The notes: generated by a model from the letters alone, not told the origin. 8,060 nucleotides of DNA from Planctomycetaceae bacterium (GCA_031274385.1 JAISQH010000660.1:1-8060), one strand, 5' to 3'. Positions 1 through 6,218 are shown, numbered from the stretch's first letter. Translations and numbers: made by a program.

Positions 1-358
1 AAAAGAGCGTTGCCAAAATCAGTGAGAAAAAGAGCGGATAATGTCCCCACCAATATCGGGTGGATTCAAGAAAAATCTTATAATCGCCCGCAATAATCCA
101 GTCACGGAAAACTCCTGAAAATGTCAAAGCAATAAATGGCAACGAAACCAGAATGAGCGGATTTCTTTTTACAAAATTGAAACGTTCTTGCCAATGACCG
201 GAAAGAAACCAGAAAAGCAAAATCAAAACAGAAAAAGCATCCGCAACAGAAATTGAAATTACCGCAACAATAGGATAACCAACCGCCAACCGAATCGCCG
301 CCCGATGGAAAAAATTTTGCCAATGCGGATTCTCGTCACCGTAAAGAAAAGTATTCAT
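1..358 (-). CDS. O-antigen-ligase-like membrane protein, N-terminal part (cut by window edge)
   Basis: The minus strand is open from an ATG at 358 down to position 1 with no stop, giving 119 codons of a larger protein. The protein begins MNTFLYGDENPHWQNFF. It then has a hydrophobic segment at about residues 26-54 that ends in FWFLSGHWQERF, a short basic stretch (VKRNP, about 66-70), a second hydrophobic segment (about 71-84), a loop with YKIFLEST, and the start of a third membrane segment (YPLFFSLILATLF). The pattern of a membrane segment, then LSG, a charged loop and an NPL-led membrane segment is what I know from the N-termini of O-antigen ligase / WaaL-like polymerases, which join glycan chains in the inner membrane. 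Most of the protein, including the large periplasmic loop with the diagnostic residues, lies outside the window, so the family call is tentative. No clear ribosome binding site precedes the ATG. It lies downstream of the deoxyhypusine-synthase-like gene on the same strand, 77 bp away. Confidence 0.55.
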   Translation of the reverse strand, partial: MNTFLYGDENPHWQNFFHRAAIRLAVGYPIVAVISISVADAFSVLILLFWFLSGHWQERFNFVKRNPLILVSLPFIALTFSGVFRDWIIAGDYKIFLESTRYWWGHYPLFFSLILATLF

Positions 359-368
359 TTTGATTAAG

Positions 369-431
369 TAGTTAGTAGCCAATAGCCGGTAGTCAGTAGC
401 CGGTAGTCAGTTGTCAGTTATCGGTTATCGG
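369..431. repeat. Heptanucleotide tandem array, nine units
   Basis: Nine consecutive 7-bp units fit the degenerate pattern TWRYCRG: TAGTTAG, TAGCCAA, TAGCCGG, TAGTCAG, TAGCCGG, TAGTCAG, TTGTCAG, TTATCGG, TTATCGG. The two middle pairs form an exact 14-bp tandem duplication (383-396 and 397-410). The array fills almost all of the spacer between the stop of the deoxyhypusine-synthase-like gene and the start of the O-antigen-ligase-like gene, so it would lie in the 5' leader of the latter. Its period resembles the short tandemly repeated heptamers known from cyanobacterial genomes, but I make no claim of common origin. Confidence 0.85.
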
Positions 432-435
432 TTGA

Positions 436-1410
436 TTAAATTTTTCGTATTTTTTGAGCCAAGTCGGGAATAATTTCTTTATCTTCTCCGGCAATGTAAT
501 AACTTTCGCCGCCATCGGCAACTGTTCGGGCAAGAATCGTTTTCCAGGGGCGAAAATAATAACGCGGATCGCTTTTCGGCGGGGCTTCGTGAACATCCAG
601 CCCTTCGAGCGGCAACACGTCAATCACCGAGGTTGTAAAATGGGCGATTTTTTCTCCGTTCCGGTGTTTGACATTCCGTGACATGGACAGTGCTTTCAGA
701 TAAACTTCGGGACCGATGGTTCGGCTGCCGAAATTGTAAAAACAACCGCCTTCCAAATTCATTATTCCCTGAGTGTAAATCAGAAAATCGATGTAAGAAG
801 TTGCTCCGGCAGCCGCCCCGTCAAAACCGGGTAACTCCTGATAAACATCGCAACCCAATACAATATGAACTGTTGCCGGAATACCAAGTTTGTAAGCATT
901 CCAAAGCAGACTGTTTTTCTTGTACGGAAAATCCTCCCGATCAATCATTCGCCCAACCGCTTCGCCAAAACCCATGCCGCAATGAAAACCGTCTTTGACG
1001 GCTTCGTTGAATTTTTCACCCGTTTCAGTCCAGAGTCCGAATTGTCCTTCGCCGACATACCGGACGAAATTCTCCATTGTTCCGCCAACCATTGCCAATT
1101 CAAAATCCTGAAAAGCAGCGGCTCCGTTCAAAGCATAATGAGTAACGTAACCTTCTTCCATGAGTTTGATGAGAGCCGGACTATTTCCATTGTGAATCAC
1201 GGAGGCTCCCAACATCCAGAGAACAGTTCTTTTTTGCTCTTTGGCGTTGCGTACTCGGTTTGCCAAAATATCCAACGACGCATGGTTCAACCCAAGATTC
1301 CGCAATACCGGAGTCTCTGGATCAATCATTTGTTTCTGCGTGAAATCAGGAATCCGCTCGGAAATCGGTTTTAATAGCAAACGCGAACGATCAAACAAAG
1401 GAAATGGCAT
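436..1410 (-). CDS. Deoxyhypusine synthase family protein (bacterial, function unproven)
   Basis: A 324-residue protein with the fold-defining motifs of the deoxyhypusine synthase superfamily: LWMLGASVIHNG (64-75), the block NGAAAFQDFELA (95-106), FGEAVGR (148-154) and FYNFGSRTIGPEVYLKAL (224-241). True deoxyhypusine synthase transfers the aminobutyl group of spermidine to a lysine of eIF5A using NAD, and homospermidine synthases are close relatives. The active-site lysine of the eukaryotic enzyme sits in a KHHxxNAN motif. The corresponding stretch here appears to be PEVYLKALSMSRN (234-246), so that motif is missing. Members of this bacterial branch, known to me from planctomycetes and myxobacteria, also end in a DPRYYFRPWKT motif (281-291) and a VADGGESYY motif (297-305), both present here. 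The start at 1410 is favoured because the family commonly begins with an xFPLFDR-like sequence (residues 3-8 here). No Shine-Dalgarno sequence is visible. Substrate is unknown; a polyamine-linked NAD-dependent reaction is a guess. It is divergent to coaB. Confidence 0.8.
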   Translation of the reverse strand: MPFPLFDRSRLLLKPISERIPDFTQKQMIDPETPVLRNLGLNHASLDILANRVRNAKEQKRTVLWMLGASVIHNGNSPALIKLMEEGYVTHYALNGAAAFQDFELAMVGGTMENFVRYVGEGQFGLWTETGEKFNEAVKDGFHCGMGFGEAVGRMIDREDFPYKKNSLLWNAYKLGIPATVHIVLGCDVYQELPGFDGAAAGATSYIDFLIYTQGIMNLEGGCFYNFGSRTIGPEVYLKALSMSRNVKHRNGEKIAHFTTSVIDVLPLEGLDVHEAPPKSDPRYYFRPWKTILARTVADGGESYYIAGEDKEIIPDLAQKIRKI

Positions 1411-1585
1411 CAGAAATAATCAAAGGTTAAACAAGTAATTGGAACGTCAAATTGTTTGGACTGCTGAAGTTGAGAACAAACAAAGAACGATACCGATTTT
1501 CGGAAATCCGGTCAAGAGCAGTTCAACAAATCGTCCTCTTGAACAATTTTTCCAAAAAGACTATGCTTGATATAAGAAATATGTT

Positions 1586-1746
1586 CCAATTGTCTGAACA
1601 GGATTTTTGGGATTGATAAAATAATAGGATAGTCTGCCGGAAATAACGGTTCAATATTGAAAGACAGAGATTGAGAATAGTCCGTTATTCTCAACAGATT
1701 ATCCTACCAATTTTATCAATCCGAAAAATCGTGTTCAGACAATTGG
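1586..1746. repeat. 161-bp imperfect palindrome (long inverted repeat)
   Basis: The left arm (1586-1649) begins CCAATTGTCTGAACAGGATT. The reverse complement of the right arm (1682-1746) begins CCAATTGTCTGAACACGATT. The arms continue to match, with a few substitutions and small indels, through GGATTGATAAAAT, TAGGATA and AATAACGG. The centre has its own tight hairpin, TTGAGAATA (1671-1679) against TATTCTCAA (1686-1694). A transcript across it could fold into a long cruciform-like hairpin. The TTGTCTGAACAGGATTTTT-type arm resembles intergenic repeats I know from many bacterial genomes. It may be a non-autonomous element. No transposase and no clear target-site duplication are visible. Confidence 0.85.
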
Positions 1747-1824
1747 TGATTATAGTAAATTGTTCTGTCATTCCTAATCGAAATCTTCTTTATCTTTTTT
1801 CTTCCTGTAAAAACAAAATGGACA

Positions 1825-1853
1825 TTGACTCAATGTTTGAGAATTGTTATCGT
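1825..1853 (+). promoter_or_regulatory. Possible promoter of coaB
   Basis: TTGACT (1825-1830) and TATCGT (1848-1853) are separated by 17 bp, close to the sigma70 pattern. The -10 box ends only 12 bases before the coaB ATG at 1866, so a transcript would have a leader of just a few bases. This fits the absence of a Shine-Dalgarno sequence before coaB, but the -10 box is weak and the assignment is uncertain. Confidence 0.35.
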
Positions 1854-1865
1854 TTCTAAAATAAT

Positions 1866-2519
1866 ATGCCGACACGTCAACGCATTTTGATTACTTCTGG
1901 ACCGACGCGAGAATATCTTGATCCGGTTCGTTTTTTGACGAACGGTTCGAGTGGGCGTATGGGAGCGGCTCTTGCCGAAACTGTTTTGGAACGCGGTGAT
2001 ATTCCTGTTATTGTCAGTGGACCGGTTGCGTTGGAATATCCTGACGGAGCCGAGATTTACCGGATTGAAACGACGGAACAGATGCTCGAATGTTGCCGGC
2101 AACTCTTTCCAAATTGTAACGGTATTATCGGTGCGGCGGCGCCTTGCGATTTCAGACCGGAACATTTTTCAGAACGGAAATTGTCGAAATCCGAAGGAAA
2201 CGGCGATATTGTATTCCGATTTGTCGAAACGCCGGACGTTTTGGCAACACTCGGTCAAATGAAACAACCGGCTCAATGGATTGTCGGTTTCGCTTTGGAA
2301 ACGGAAAACGGAAAAAATCACGCATTGGAAAAATTGAAACGGAAAAACTGTGACTTCATCATTCTGAACAGTCCCGACTCCATTAACAGCGAAACGGCAA
2401 CACTTCAAATATTCAACGCTTCCGGCGAACTTTGTGTTGCTCTGAGCGGTTCAAAAAAAGTTATTGTTAGAAAAATTCTCACATTGATTGATCAACACCG
2501 AATGAACGTAATAAAATAA
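1866..2519 (+). CDS. coaB: Stand-alone CoaB: phosphopantothenate--cysteine ligase
   Basis: A 217-residue protein matching the C-terminal (CoaB) half of the bifunctional Dfp/CoaBC enzyme. It joins 4'-phosphopantothenate to cysteine using a nucleotide triphosphate, an early step of coenzyme A synthesis in the cytoplasm. Visible signatures are ITSGPTREYLDPVRFLTNGSSG (residues 9-30, with the conserved Asn26 of the N-x-SSG loop), AAPCDFRP (91-98; usually AAVADYRP), a lysine-containing flexible loop SERKLSKSEG (102-111), GFALETEN (141-148; usually GFAAETNN) and KLKRKNCDFIILN (156-168). The CoaC decarboxylase half that precedes CoaB in most bacteria is absent: the ORF starts directly at the ligase domain and the upstream spacer does not encode a CoaC. 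A split CoaB and CoaC arrangement is known in some lineages. coaC is therefore expected elsewhere in the genome. The gene ends 336 bp before the next start and no partner gene lies next to it. Confidence 0.9.
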   Translation: MPTRQRILITSGPTREYLDPVRFLTNGSSGRMGAALAETVLERGDIPVIVSGPVALEYPDGAEIYRIETTEQMLECCRQLFPNCNGIIGAAAPCDFRPEHFSERKLSKSEGNGDIVFRFVETPDVLATLGQMKQPAQWIVGFALETENGKNHALEKLKRKNCDFIILNSPDSINSETATLQIFNASGELCVALSGSKKVIVRKILTLIDQHRMNVIK

Positions 2520-2556
2520 TTTTCATTTTTCTGCTTTTCCGATACAAACGGTTCGA

Positions 2557-2672
2557 GGAACTGTTTCTTTTGTTTTTTCAAGTTTGCGCGCAAAGCCGCA
2601 ACGTGACAGAGAAACTCATCGTTGGTTTCAATTTTCTTGGTCTCTTTGCGCGTACAAATTAAAAAGACGGTT
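2557..2672. repeat. Dispersed repeat, copy A with inverted partner
   Basis: The plus-strand copy (about 2557-2603) reads GGAACTGTTTCTTTTG, a T-rich stretch, then AAGTTTGCGCGCAAAG and CCGCAACG. About 40 bases later the inverted partner CTTTGCGCGTACAAATT (2643-2659) continues to GACGGTTC (2665-2672). The reverse complement of this partner matches the GAAC, T-run and GCGCAAAG core of the first copy with a short gap. Together they could form a hairpin downstream of coaB and may end its transcript. The same family recurs at 6277, 6467, 7784 and 7899. Confidence 0.75.
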
Positions 2673-2786
2673 CATTTTCTCTATCTCCTGTCTTCGCCGA
2701 ATGTTATCACGTTTCCTGTCAAATTATTTTGTTAATTGGAATCAATCACCAAGAAATTCTGTAAAACTTCCTCAATAAAATACCTC

Positions 2787-2815
2787 TTGACAATTTGGTT
2801 TTTATACTGCATAAT
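2787..2815 (+). promoter_or_regulatory. Sigma70-like promoter
   Basis: A perfect TTGACA (2787-2792) is followed, after exactly 17 bp, by CATAAT (2810-2815), five of six bases of the consensus TATAAT. This is the best promoter match I noticed in the window. The expected transcription start is near 2822. It faces the ferredoxin/SpoIIE remnants and, beyond them, adhE, with no obvious intrinsic terminator in between. Confidence 0.65.
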
Positions 2816-2823
2816 TGGATAAA

Positions 2824-2839
2824 TTATTATCGATAATAA
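2824..2839. promoter_or_regulatory. Perfect 16-bp palindrome, probable operator
   Basis: TTATTATCGATAATAA is a perfect 16-bp palindrome placed at about +2 to +18 from the predicted transcription start, a classical position for a repressor site. A second, shorter inverted repeat, ATTCA-AA-TGAAT (2843-2854), follows directly and abuts the ATG at 2856. I do not recognise the binding protein; no regulator gene is in the window. It does not match the Rex consensus. Confidence 0.5.
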
Positions 2840-2855
2840 ACTATTCAAATGAATA

Positions 2856-3119
2856 ATGCGGTTGACTATGACAACAATTCCGACGAACCATGCCCGTCCC
2901 AAAATTGTCGTTTGTCTTGGAAGTTCTTGCTATTCAAGAGATAACGGCGAAGTTATCAATGTGATTGAAGAATACCTCCTGAAAAATGGTTATCGGGATA
3001 AAACTGATCGGATACCGCCTTTGCCGAACTTGTTCGGAATTTCGATGGCAAAAGTGTCTTATGCGGCGGGACAACTGCAAAATTCATTTCAAGAGAATTG
3101 TATCGACCCATTGAAGTGA
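2856..3119 (+). pseudogene. Truncated thioredoxin-like [2Fe-2S] ferredoxin (hydrogenase-operon type)
   Basis: The open frame gives 87 residues, but only about the first 50 are recognisable. PKIVVCLGSSCYSR (15-28) followed by a helix-forming stretch INVIEEYLLKNGYRDK (34-49) is the N-terminal half of the thioredoxin-like [2Fe-2S] ferredoxin family, related to the NuoE subunit. These proteins accompany NuoE/NuoF-like subunits and [FeFe]-hydrogenase in electron-bifurcating or NADH-linked hydrogenase operons. The first cysteine pair of the cluster (Cys20 and Cys25, C-x4-C) is present. The second pair, expected some 30-40 residues later in an LCxGxC-like motif, is missing. After residue 49 the frame runs into unrelated sequence which, read one frame back, is the SpoIIE remnant. 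The protein therefore cannot bind a cluster in the usual way and I class it as a broken gene. The ATG at 2856 has no Shine-Dalgarno sequence; Met5 (2868) is an alternative start. Confidence 0.7.
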
Positions 3120-3412
3120 ATATGAGACTGTCCGCAAAAGGTGGTGGTTTGCCGCCGCCATCAAATATTCGCGGTATTGATCTTGTTACAGAAGGCGTCT
3201 TGACGTTAACCGATGTTGTACAAAGAATTGAAAAAGGGGACGCGCTGGCAGCACCACTGCCGTTAGCGTCACGAAAAATGGTGAAACTCTTTCGTAACAA
3301 CGACGAAATTGAACTTGTCATCGGCGCAATCGGCAAAAGAAATGACAAGCGAGTCCGAATTAATTTTAATCGTTGCGTTTATTGTGTCAAATGTTTTCGT
3401 ACACATTCGTGA
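3008..3412 (+). pseudogene. C-terminal remnant of a SpoIIE-family phosphatase from a hydrogenase operon
   Basis: In the frame one base back from the ferredoxin remnant, the sequence is open from just after a TGA at 3005-3007 to a stop at 3410-3412. It reads SDTAFAELVRNFDGKSVLCG, then GTTAKFISREL, a variable loop, and GIDLVTEGVLTL (3173-3208). FDGKxVxCGGTTA and GIDLVTEGVLTL are, from memory, the signatures of the C-terminal domain of the SpoIIE-type PP2C phosphatase that is encoded next to [FeFe]-hydrogenase and ferredoxin genes in anaerobes. The catalytic PP2C part, which should lie upstream, is absent. A further segment, KMVKLFRNNDEIELVIGAIG, fits the family's tail, but the last ~20 residues (with a C-x2-C-x2-C) do not, so the 3' end may be altered too. 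A TTG at 3098 could start translation, but would leave out the conserved CGGTT motif. It is most likely not functional. Confidence 0.65.
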
Positions 3413-3478
3413 TGAAACGGATGCGAAAGTTGTGAATAGTAATTTGAAAACCGATACGTCCCAAAATAATTTAGCGGA

Positions 3479-3500
3479 GACGAAAAACGTTTTTTTGTCG
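3479..3500. promoter_or_regulatory. Imperfect palindrome upstream of adhE
   Basis: GACGAAAAACG (3479-3489) is followed at once by TTTTTTTGTCG (3490-3500). The two halves are nearly reverse complements (one mismatch around the T-run). It lies about 45 bases before the adhE start in the expected leader. It could be a protein-binding site or a weak hairpin. The low G+C of the stem argues against a strong terminator. Confidence 0.25.
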
Positions 3501-3528
3501 CTGTTCCTATTTTTTTCGGACTTTTATG

Positions 3529-3536
3529 AAAGGAAG
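3529..3536 (+). promoter_or_regulatory. Ribosome binding site deciding the adhE start
   Basis: AAAGGAAG ends six bases before the ATG at 3543, with its AGGA core at 3531-3534, eight bases from the start codon. It is the only clear Shine-Dalgarno sequence before a gene in this window. It selects 3543 over the in-frame upstream codons, which would add up to 78 residues unlike any AdhE. Confidence 0.75.
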
Positions 3537-3542
3537 ATTCCT

Positions 3543-6218
3543 ATGAAAAAACGTACTTTATCAGAAACCTCAGTACCGAACGAAACGGTTGTTCAGGAGG
3601 AAGCGGTTCTGGTAACTGCAATTCCCATTGTCAACAGCCCGGAGTCGCTCAATGAGATGATGGAACGTGTTCGTAACGCGCAACGGATTTACGCAACGTA
3701 CACTCAGGAAAAAGTGGACGAAATCTTTCGTGCTGCGGCTTTGGCGGCAGCGGCGAAACGGATTCCCCTTGCGAAGGCGGCTGTTGAAGAAACCCGCATG
3801 GGAATTGTTGAAGATAAAGTGATTAAAAATCATTTTGCGTCCGAATATATTTTCAACAAATTTCATGACGAAAAAACATGCGGCTTGATCGAACACGACA
3901 CGGAGTTTGGTGTTCGTAAAATTGCGGAGCCGGTTGGAATTGTCGCGGGAGTGATTCCGACAACAAACCCGACTTCAACCGCAATTTTCAAGGCGTTGCT
4001 CGCACTGAAAACGCGCAACGGTATTGTGTTCTCACCGCATCCGCGTGCCAAAAAATGTACTGTTATGGCGGCGAAGTTGATTTTGGAGGCTGCGGTTGCC
4101 GCCGGTGCGCCGGAGGGGATTATTGGTTGGATTGACGAACCGACGGTGGAGTTGTCGCGGCAATTAATGTCACATCAATATATCAGCCTGATTCTTGCAA
4201 CAGGAGGTCCCGGCATGGTGGTGGCGGCTTATTCGTCCGGTAAACCGGCGATTGGAGTCGGGGCGGGTAATACGCCGGCAATTATTGACGAAACCGCCGA
4301 CATCAAAACCGCCGTCAATTCCATTCTTTTGAGTAAGACCTTCGATAACGGCGTGATTTGTGCTTCGGAACAATCGGTGGTGGTGGTCAAAGAGGTGTAC
4401 AGCGAAGTCCGAGAAGAATTTTTGTTGCGCGGTGCGCACATCGTGAATGATGAAGAACGGGACAAACTCCGTAACTTAATCCTCAAAGACGGTAAAATCA
4501 ACGGCGATATTGTTGGTCAATCGGCGTACAAAATTGCCAAAATGGCGGGATTTGAAGTTCCCGAAGCGACCAAGATTCTTGTCGGCGAAGTTGAAAAAAT
4601 CGGCAGCGAAGAGCCGTTATCGTTTGAAAAGCTCTCACCGGTGCTTGCGATGTATTCGGCGGAACATTTTGAAAACGCGGTTGAAAAATCGACGGCGTTG
4701 ATTCGTTTTGCCGGTATGGGTCATACGTCGGTGCTTTACACCAATCCGAACAATGCTGACCGGATTGAAACATTTGGCAAACGCGTAACAACCGGTCGTG
4801 TTCTCATCAATCAACCGTCCAGTCAGGGTGCAATCGGTGATTTGTACAATTTCCGTTTGGAACCGTCATTGACGCTTGGCTGCGGAAGTTGGGGAGGCAA
4901 CAGCGTGAGCGAAAACGTTGGCGTCAAACATTTGATTAATGTAAAAACAATTACCGAACGCCGTGAAAACATGCTTTGGTTCCGTGTTCCGCCGAAGATT
5001 TTTTTCAAGAGCGATTGTTTGTCTATTGCTTTGGAAGAACTTCGCGGGCGCAAACGGGCGTTTATTGTTACGGATGGTCCGTTGTTCAATCTTGGTATCC
5101 CGGACAAAGTTGCCAACACGTTGGAACACATCGGGATTGAGCCGGAAACTTTTTTTGAGGTTTTGCCTGATCCTGATTTGACCACGATTCGCAAGGGCGT
5201 TGATCGAATGAAATCGTTTCAGCCTGACGTGATTCTTGCTGTCGGCGGCGGCAGTCCGATGGATGCGGCAAAGATCATGTGGTTACTTTATGAACACCCG
5301 GAGGTTCGTTTTCAAGACTTGGCGTTACGGTTTATGGACATTGAAAAACGGGTCTTTAAGTTTCCGAAACTCGGTCTCAAAGCCTTATTTGTTGCGATTC
5401 CGACAACATCGGGAACCGGCAGCGAAGTAACGCCATTCGCGGTTGTTACAGATGACAGCACGGGTCAAAAATATCCGATTGCCGATTACGAATTAACGCC
5501 GAACATTGCCATTGTTGATCCGGCGTTGGTGTTGACGATGCCGAAAAAACTGACTGCCTATTCGGGGATTGACGCATTGGTTCATGCGTTGGAGGCGATT
5601 GTTTCTGTTGCAGCAACGGATTATTCGAACGCTTTGGCGTTGGAATCGGCGCGTATTTTGTTAAAATATCTCCCGTCGGCGTACGAAAATGGTCAGAATG
5701 ATGTTAAGGCGCGGGAAAAAGTACACAATGCGGCAACGATGGCGGGAATGGCGTTTGCCAATGCGTTTCTTGGTTTATGTCATTCGATGGCACATAAATT
5801 GGGAGCGGAGTACCATTTACCGCACGGTTTAGCGAATGCGTTGTTGATTGAGCAGGTGATTCGATTTAACGCAACAGAAGCACCACGTAAACAGGCGGCG
5901 TTTCCGCAGTACGGTTATCCTGATGCGACGGCGCGGTATGCTCGGATGGCGCGGTACATGGGTCTCAATGCCGGTCGCGGCGACGCTTCCAACGAGGTCA
6001 TGATGGAACGTCTGATTGAGGCGTTCCGGGAACTCAGTGACAAGTTGGAGATTCCCCATTCGATCAAGGAGGCGGGAGTGGACGAAAAGAAATTTTTCGC
6101 CCACCTCGACGAACTGGCAGAAGAAGCGTTCGACGACCAATGTACCGGAACAAATCCGCGTTATCCGCTGATTTCGGAAATCAAAATACTGTACACAAAC
6201 GCCTACTACGGACGCTGA
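3543..6218 (+). CDS. adhE: Bifunctional acetaldehyde-CoA/alcohol dehydrogenase AdhE
   Basis: An 891-residue protein, within the usual length of AdhE. It reduces acetyl-CoA to acetaldehyde and then to ethanol with two NADH and in known cases assembles into cytoplasmic filaments (spirosomes). The N-terminal aldehyde dehydrogenase domain (about 30-455) shows VGIVAGVIPTTNPTS (131-145), IGVGAGNTPA (237-246) and the catalytic cysteine in NGVICASEQS (Cys273). After a linker, the iron-dependent alcohol dehydrogenase domain (about 475-885) shows the NAD-binding GGGSPMDAAK (568-577) and PTTSGTGSEVTPFAV (620-634). Its four iron ligands, by the spacing known in E. coli AdhE, are Asp677, His681, His747 and His761, all present (GIDALVHALEA; CHSMAHKLG; HLPHGLANALL). 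The gene looks intact and functional. The frame is open far upstream of the chosen ATG, but the ribosome binding site and family alignment favour 3543. It follows the hydrogenase-operon remnants on the same strand and may be transcribed from the promoter at 2787. It converges on the adaptor gene. Confidence 0.96.
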   Translation: MKKRTLSETSVPNETVVQEEAVLVTAIPIVNSPESLNEMMERVRNAQRIYATYTQEKVDEIFRAAALAAAAKRIPLAKAAVEETRMGIVEDKVIKNHFASEYIFNKFHDEKTCGLIEHDTEFGVRKIAEPVGIVAGVIPTTNPTSTAIFKALLALKTRNGIVFSPHPRAKKCTVMAAKLILEAAVAAGAPEGIIGWIDEPTVELSRQLMSHQYISLILATGGPGMVVAAYSSGKPAIGVGAGNTPAIIDETADIKTAVNSILLSKTFDNGVICASEQSVVVVKEVYSEVREEFLLRGAHIVNDEERDKLRNLILKDGKINGDIVGQSAYKIAKMAGFEVPEATKILVGEVEKIGSEEPLSFEKLSPVLAMYSAEHFENAVEKSTALIRFAGMGHTSVLYTNPNNADRIETFGKRVTTGRVLINQPSSQGAIGDLYNFRLEPSLTLGCGSWGGNSVSENVGVKHLINVKTITERRENMLWFRVPPKIFFKSDCLSIALEELRGRKRAFIVTDGPLFNLGIPDKVANTLEHIGIEPETFFEVLPDPDLTTIRKGVDRMKSFQPDVILAVGGGSPMDAAKIMWLLYEHPEVRFQDLALRFMDIEKRVFKFPKLGLKALFVAIPTTSGTGSEVTPFAVVTDDSTGQKYPIADYELTPNIAIVDPALVLTMPKKLTAYSGIDALVHALEAIVSVAATDYSNALALESARILLKYLPSAYENGQNDVKAREKVHNAATMAGMAFANAFLGLCHSMAHKLGAEYHLPHGLANALLIEQVIRFNATEAPRKQAAFPQYGYPDATARYARMARYMGLNAGRGDASNEVMMERLIEAFRELSDKLEIPHSIKEAGVDEKKFFAHLDELAEEAFDDQCTGTNPRYPLISEIKILYTNAYYGR

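Larger units (their letters stand above)
1411..1865. other. Divergent intergenic region without a gene
   Basis: This 455-bp spacer separates the starts of the deoxyhypusine-synthase-like gene (minus) and coaB (plus), so it should hold both promoters. The middle third is taken up by a large imperfect palindrome described separately. A small inverted repeat, TCAAGAG at 1512-1518 with CTCTTGA at 1536-1542, lies on the 1410 side. I see no convincing coding sequence: short open frames here read through the palindrome arms and have no recognisable protein. Confidence 0.7.
2520..2855. other. Intergenic region with repeat pair, promoter and palindrome
   Basis: This 336-bp spacer lies between coaB and the ferredoxin remnant. 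Its first half contains an inverted pair of the dispersed repeat (2557-2672), its second half a sigma70-like promoter and a perfect palindrome, each listed separately. The stretch 2673-2780 shows nothing I can name. A possible open frame of 64 codons beginning at 2584 lies inside the repeat and resembles no protein. Confidence 0.7.

Noticed and set aside
102..323. Short cysteine-rich minus-strand open frame of 73 residues
   Set aside because: It is a shadow of the O-antigen-ligase-like frame, which is open over the whole stretch and shows membrane segments.
369..431. CRISPR-like array
   Set aside because: The units are 7 bp with no spacers; it is a simple tandem repeat.
865..1374. 169-residue plus-strand open frame inside the deoxyhypusine-synthase-like gene
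   Set aside because: It is antisense to a gene with clear family motifs and resembles no protein.
1512..1542. Inverted repeat TCAAGAG/CTCTTGA as a terminator
   Set aside because: The stem is only seven pairs, the loop is 17 bases, and no gene ends before it on either strand.
2997..3012. Programmed -1 frameshift joining the ferredoxin and SpoIIE parts
   Set aside because: There is no slippery heptamer, the two parts belong to different proteins, and both are truncated at the junction. A deletion explains it better.
3374..3394. C-x2-C-x2-C in the tail of the SpoIIE remnant as an iron-sulfur motif
   Set aside because: It lies in the part that departs from the family just before the stop, with no fourth cysteine or domain context. 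Probably chance.
3430..3447. Rex-like operator upstream of adhE (TTGTGAATAGTAATTTG)
   Set aside because: Only the left half TTGTGAA fits the Rex consensus; the right half does not match.
3309..3542. Open frame continuous with adhE that would extend AdhE by 78 residues
   Set aside because: The extension overlaps the SpoIIE remnant, resembles no AdhE N-terminus, and a good ribosome binding site stands before the ATG at 3543. A separate small membrane protein starting at 3342 is not supported, as its frame has no stop before adhE.
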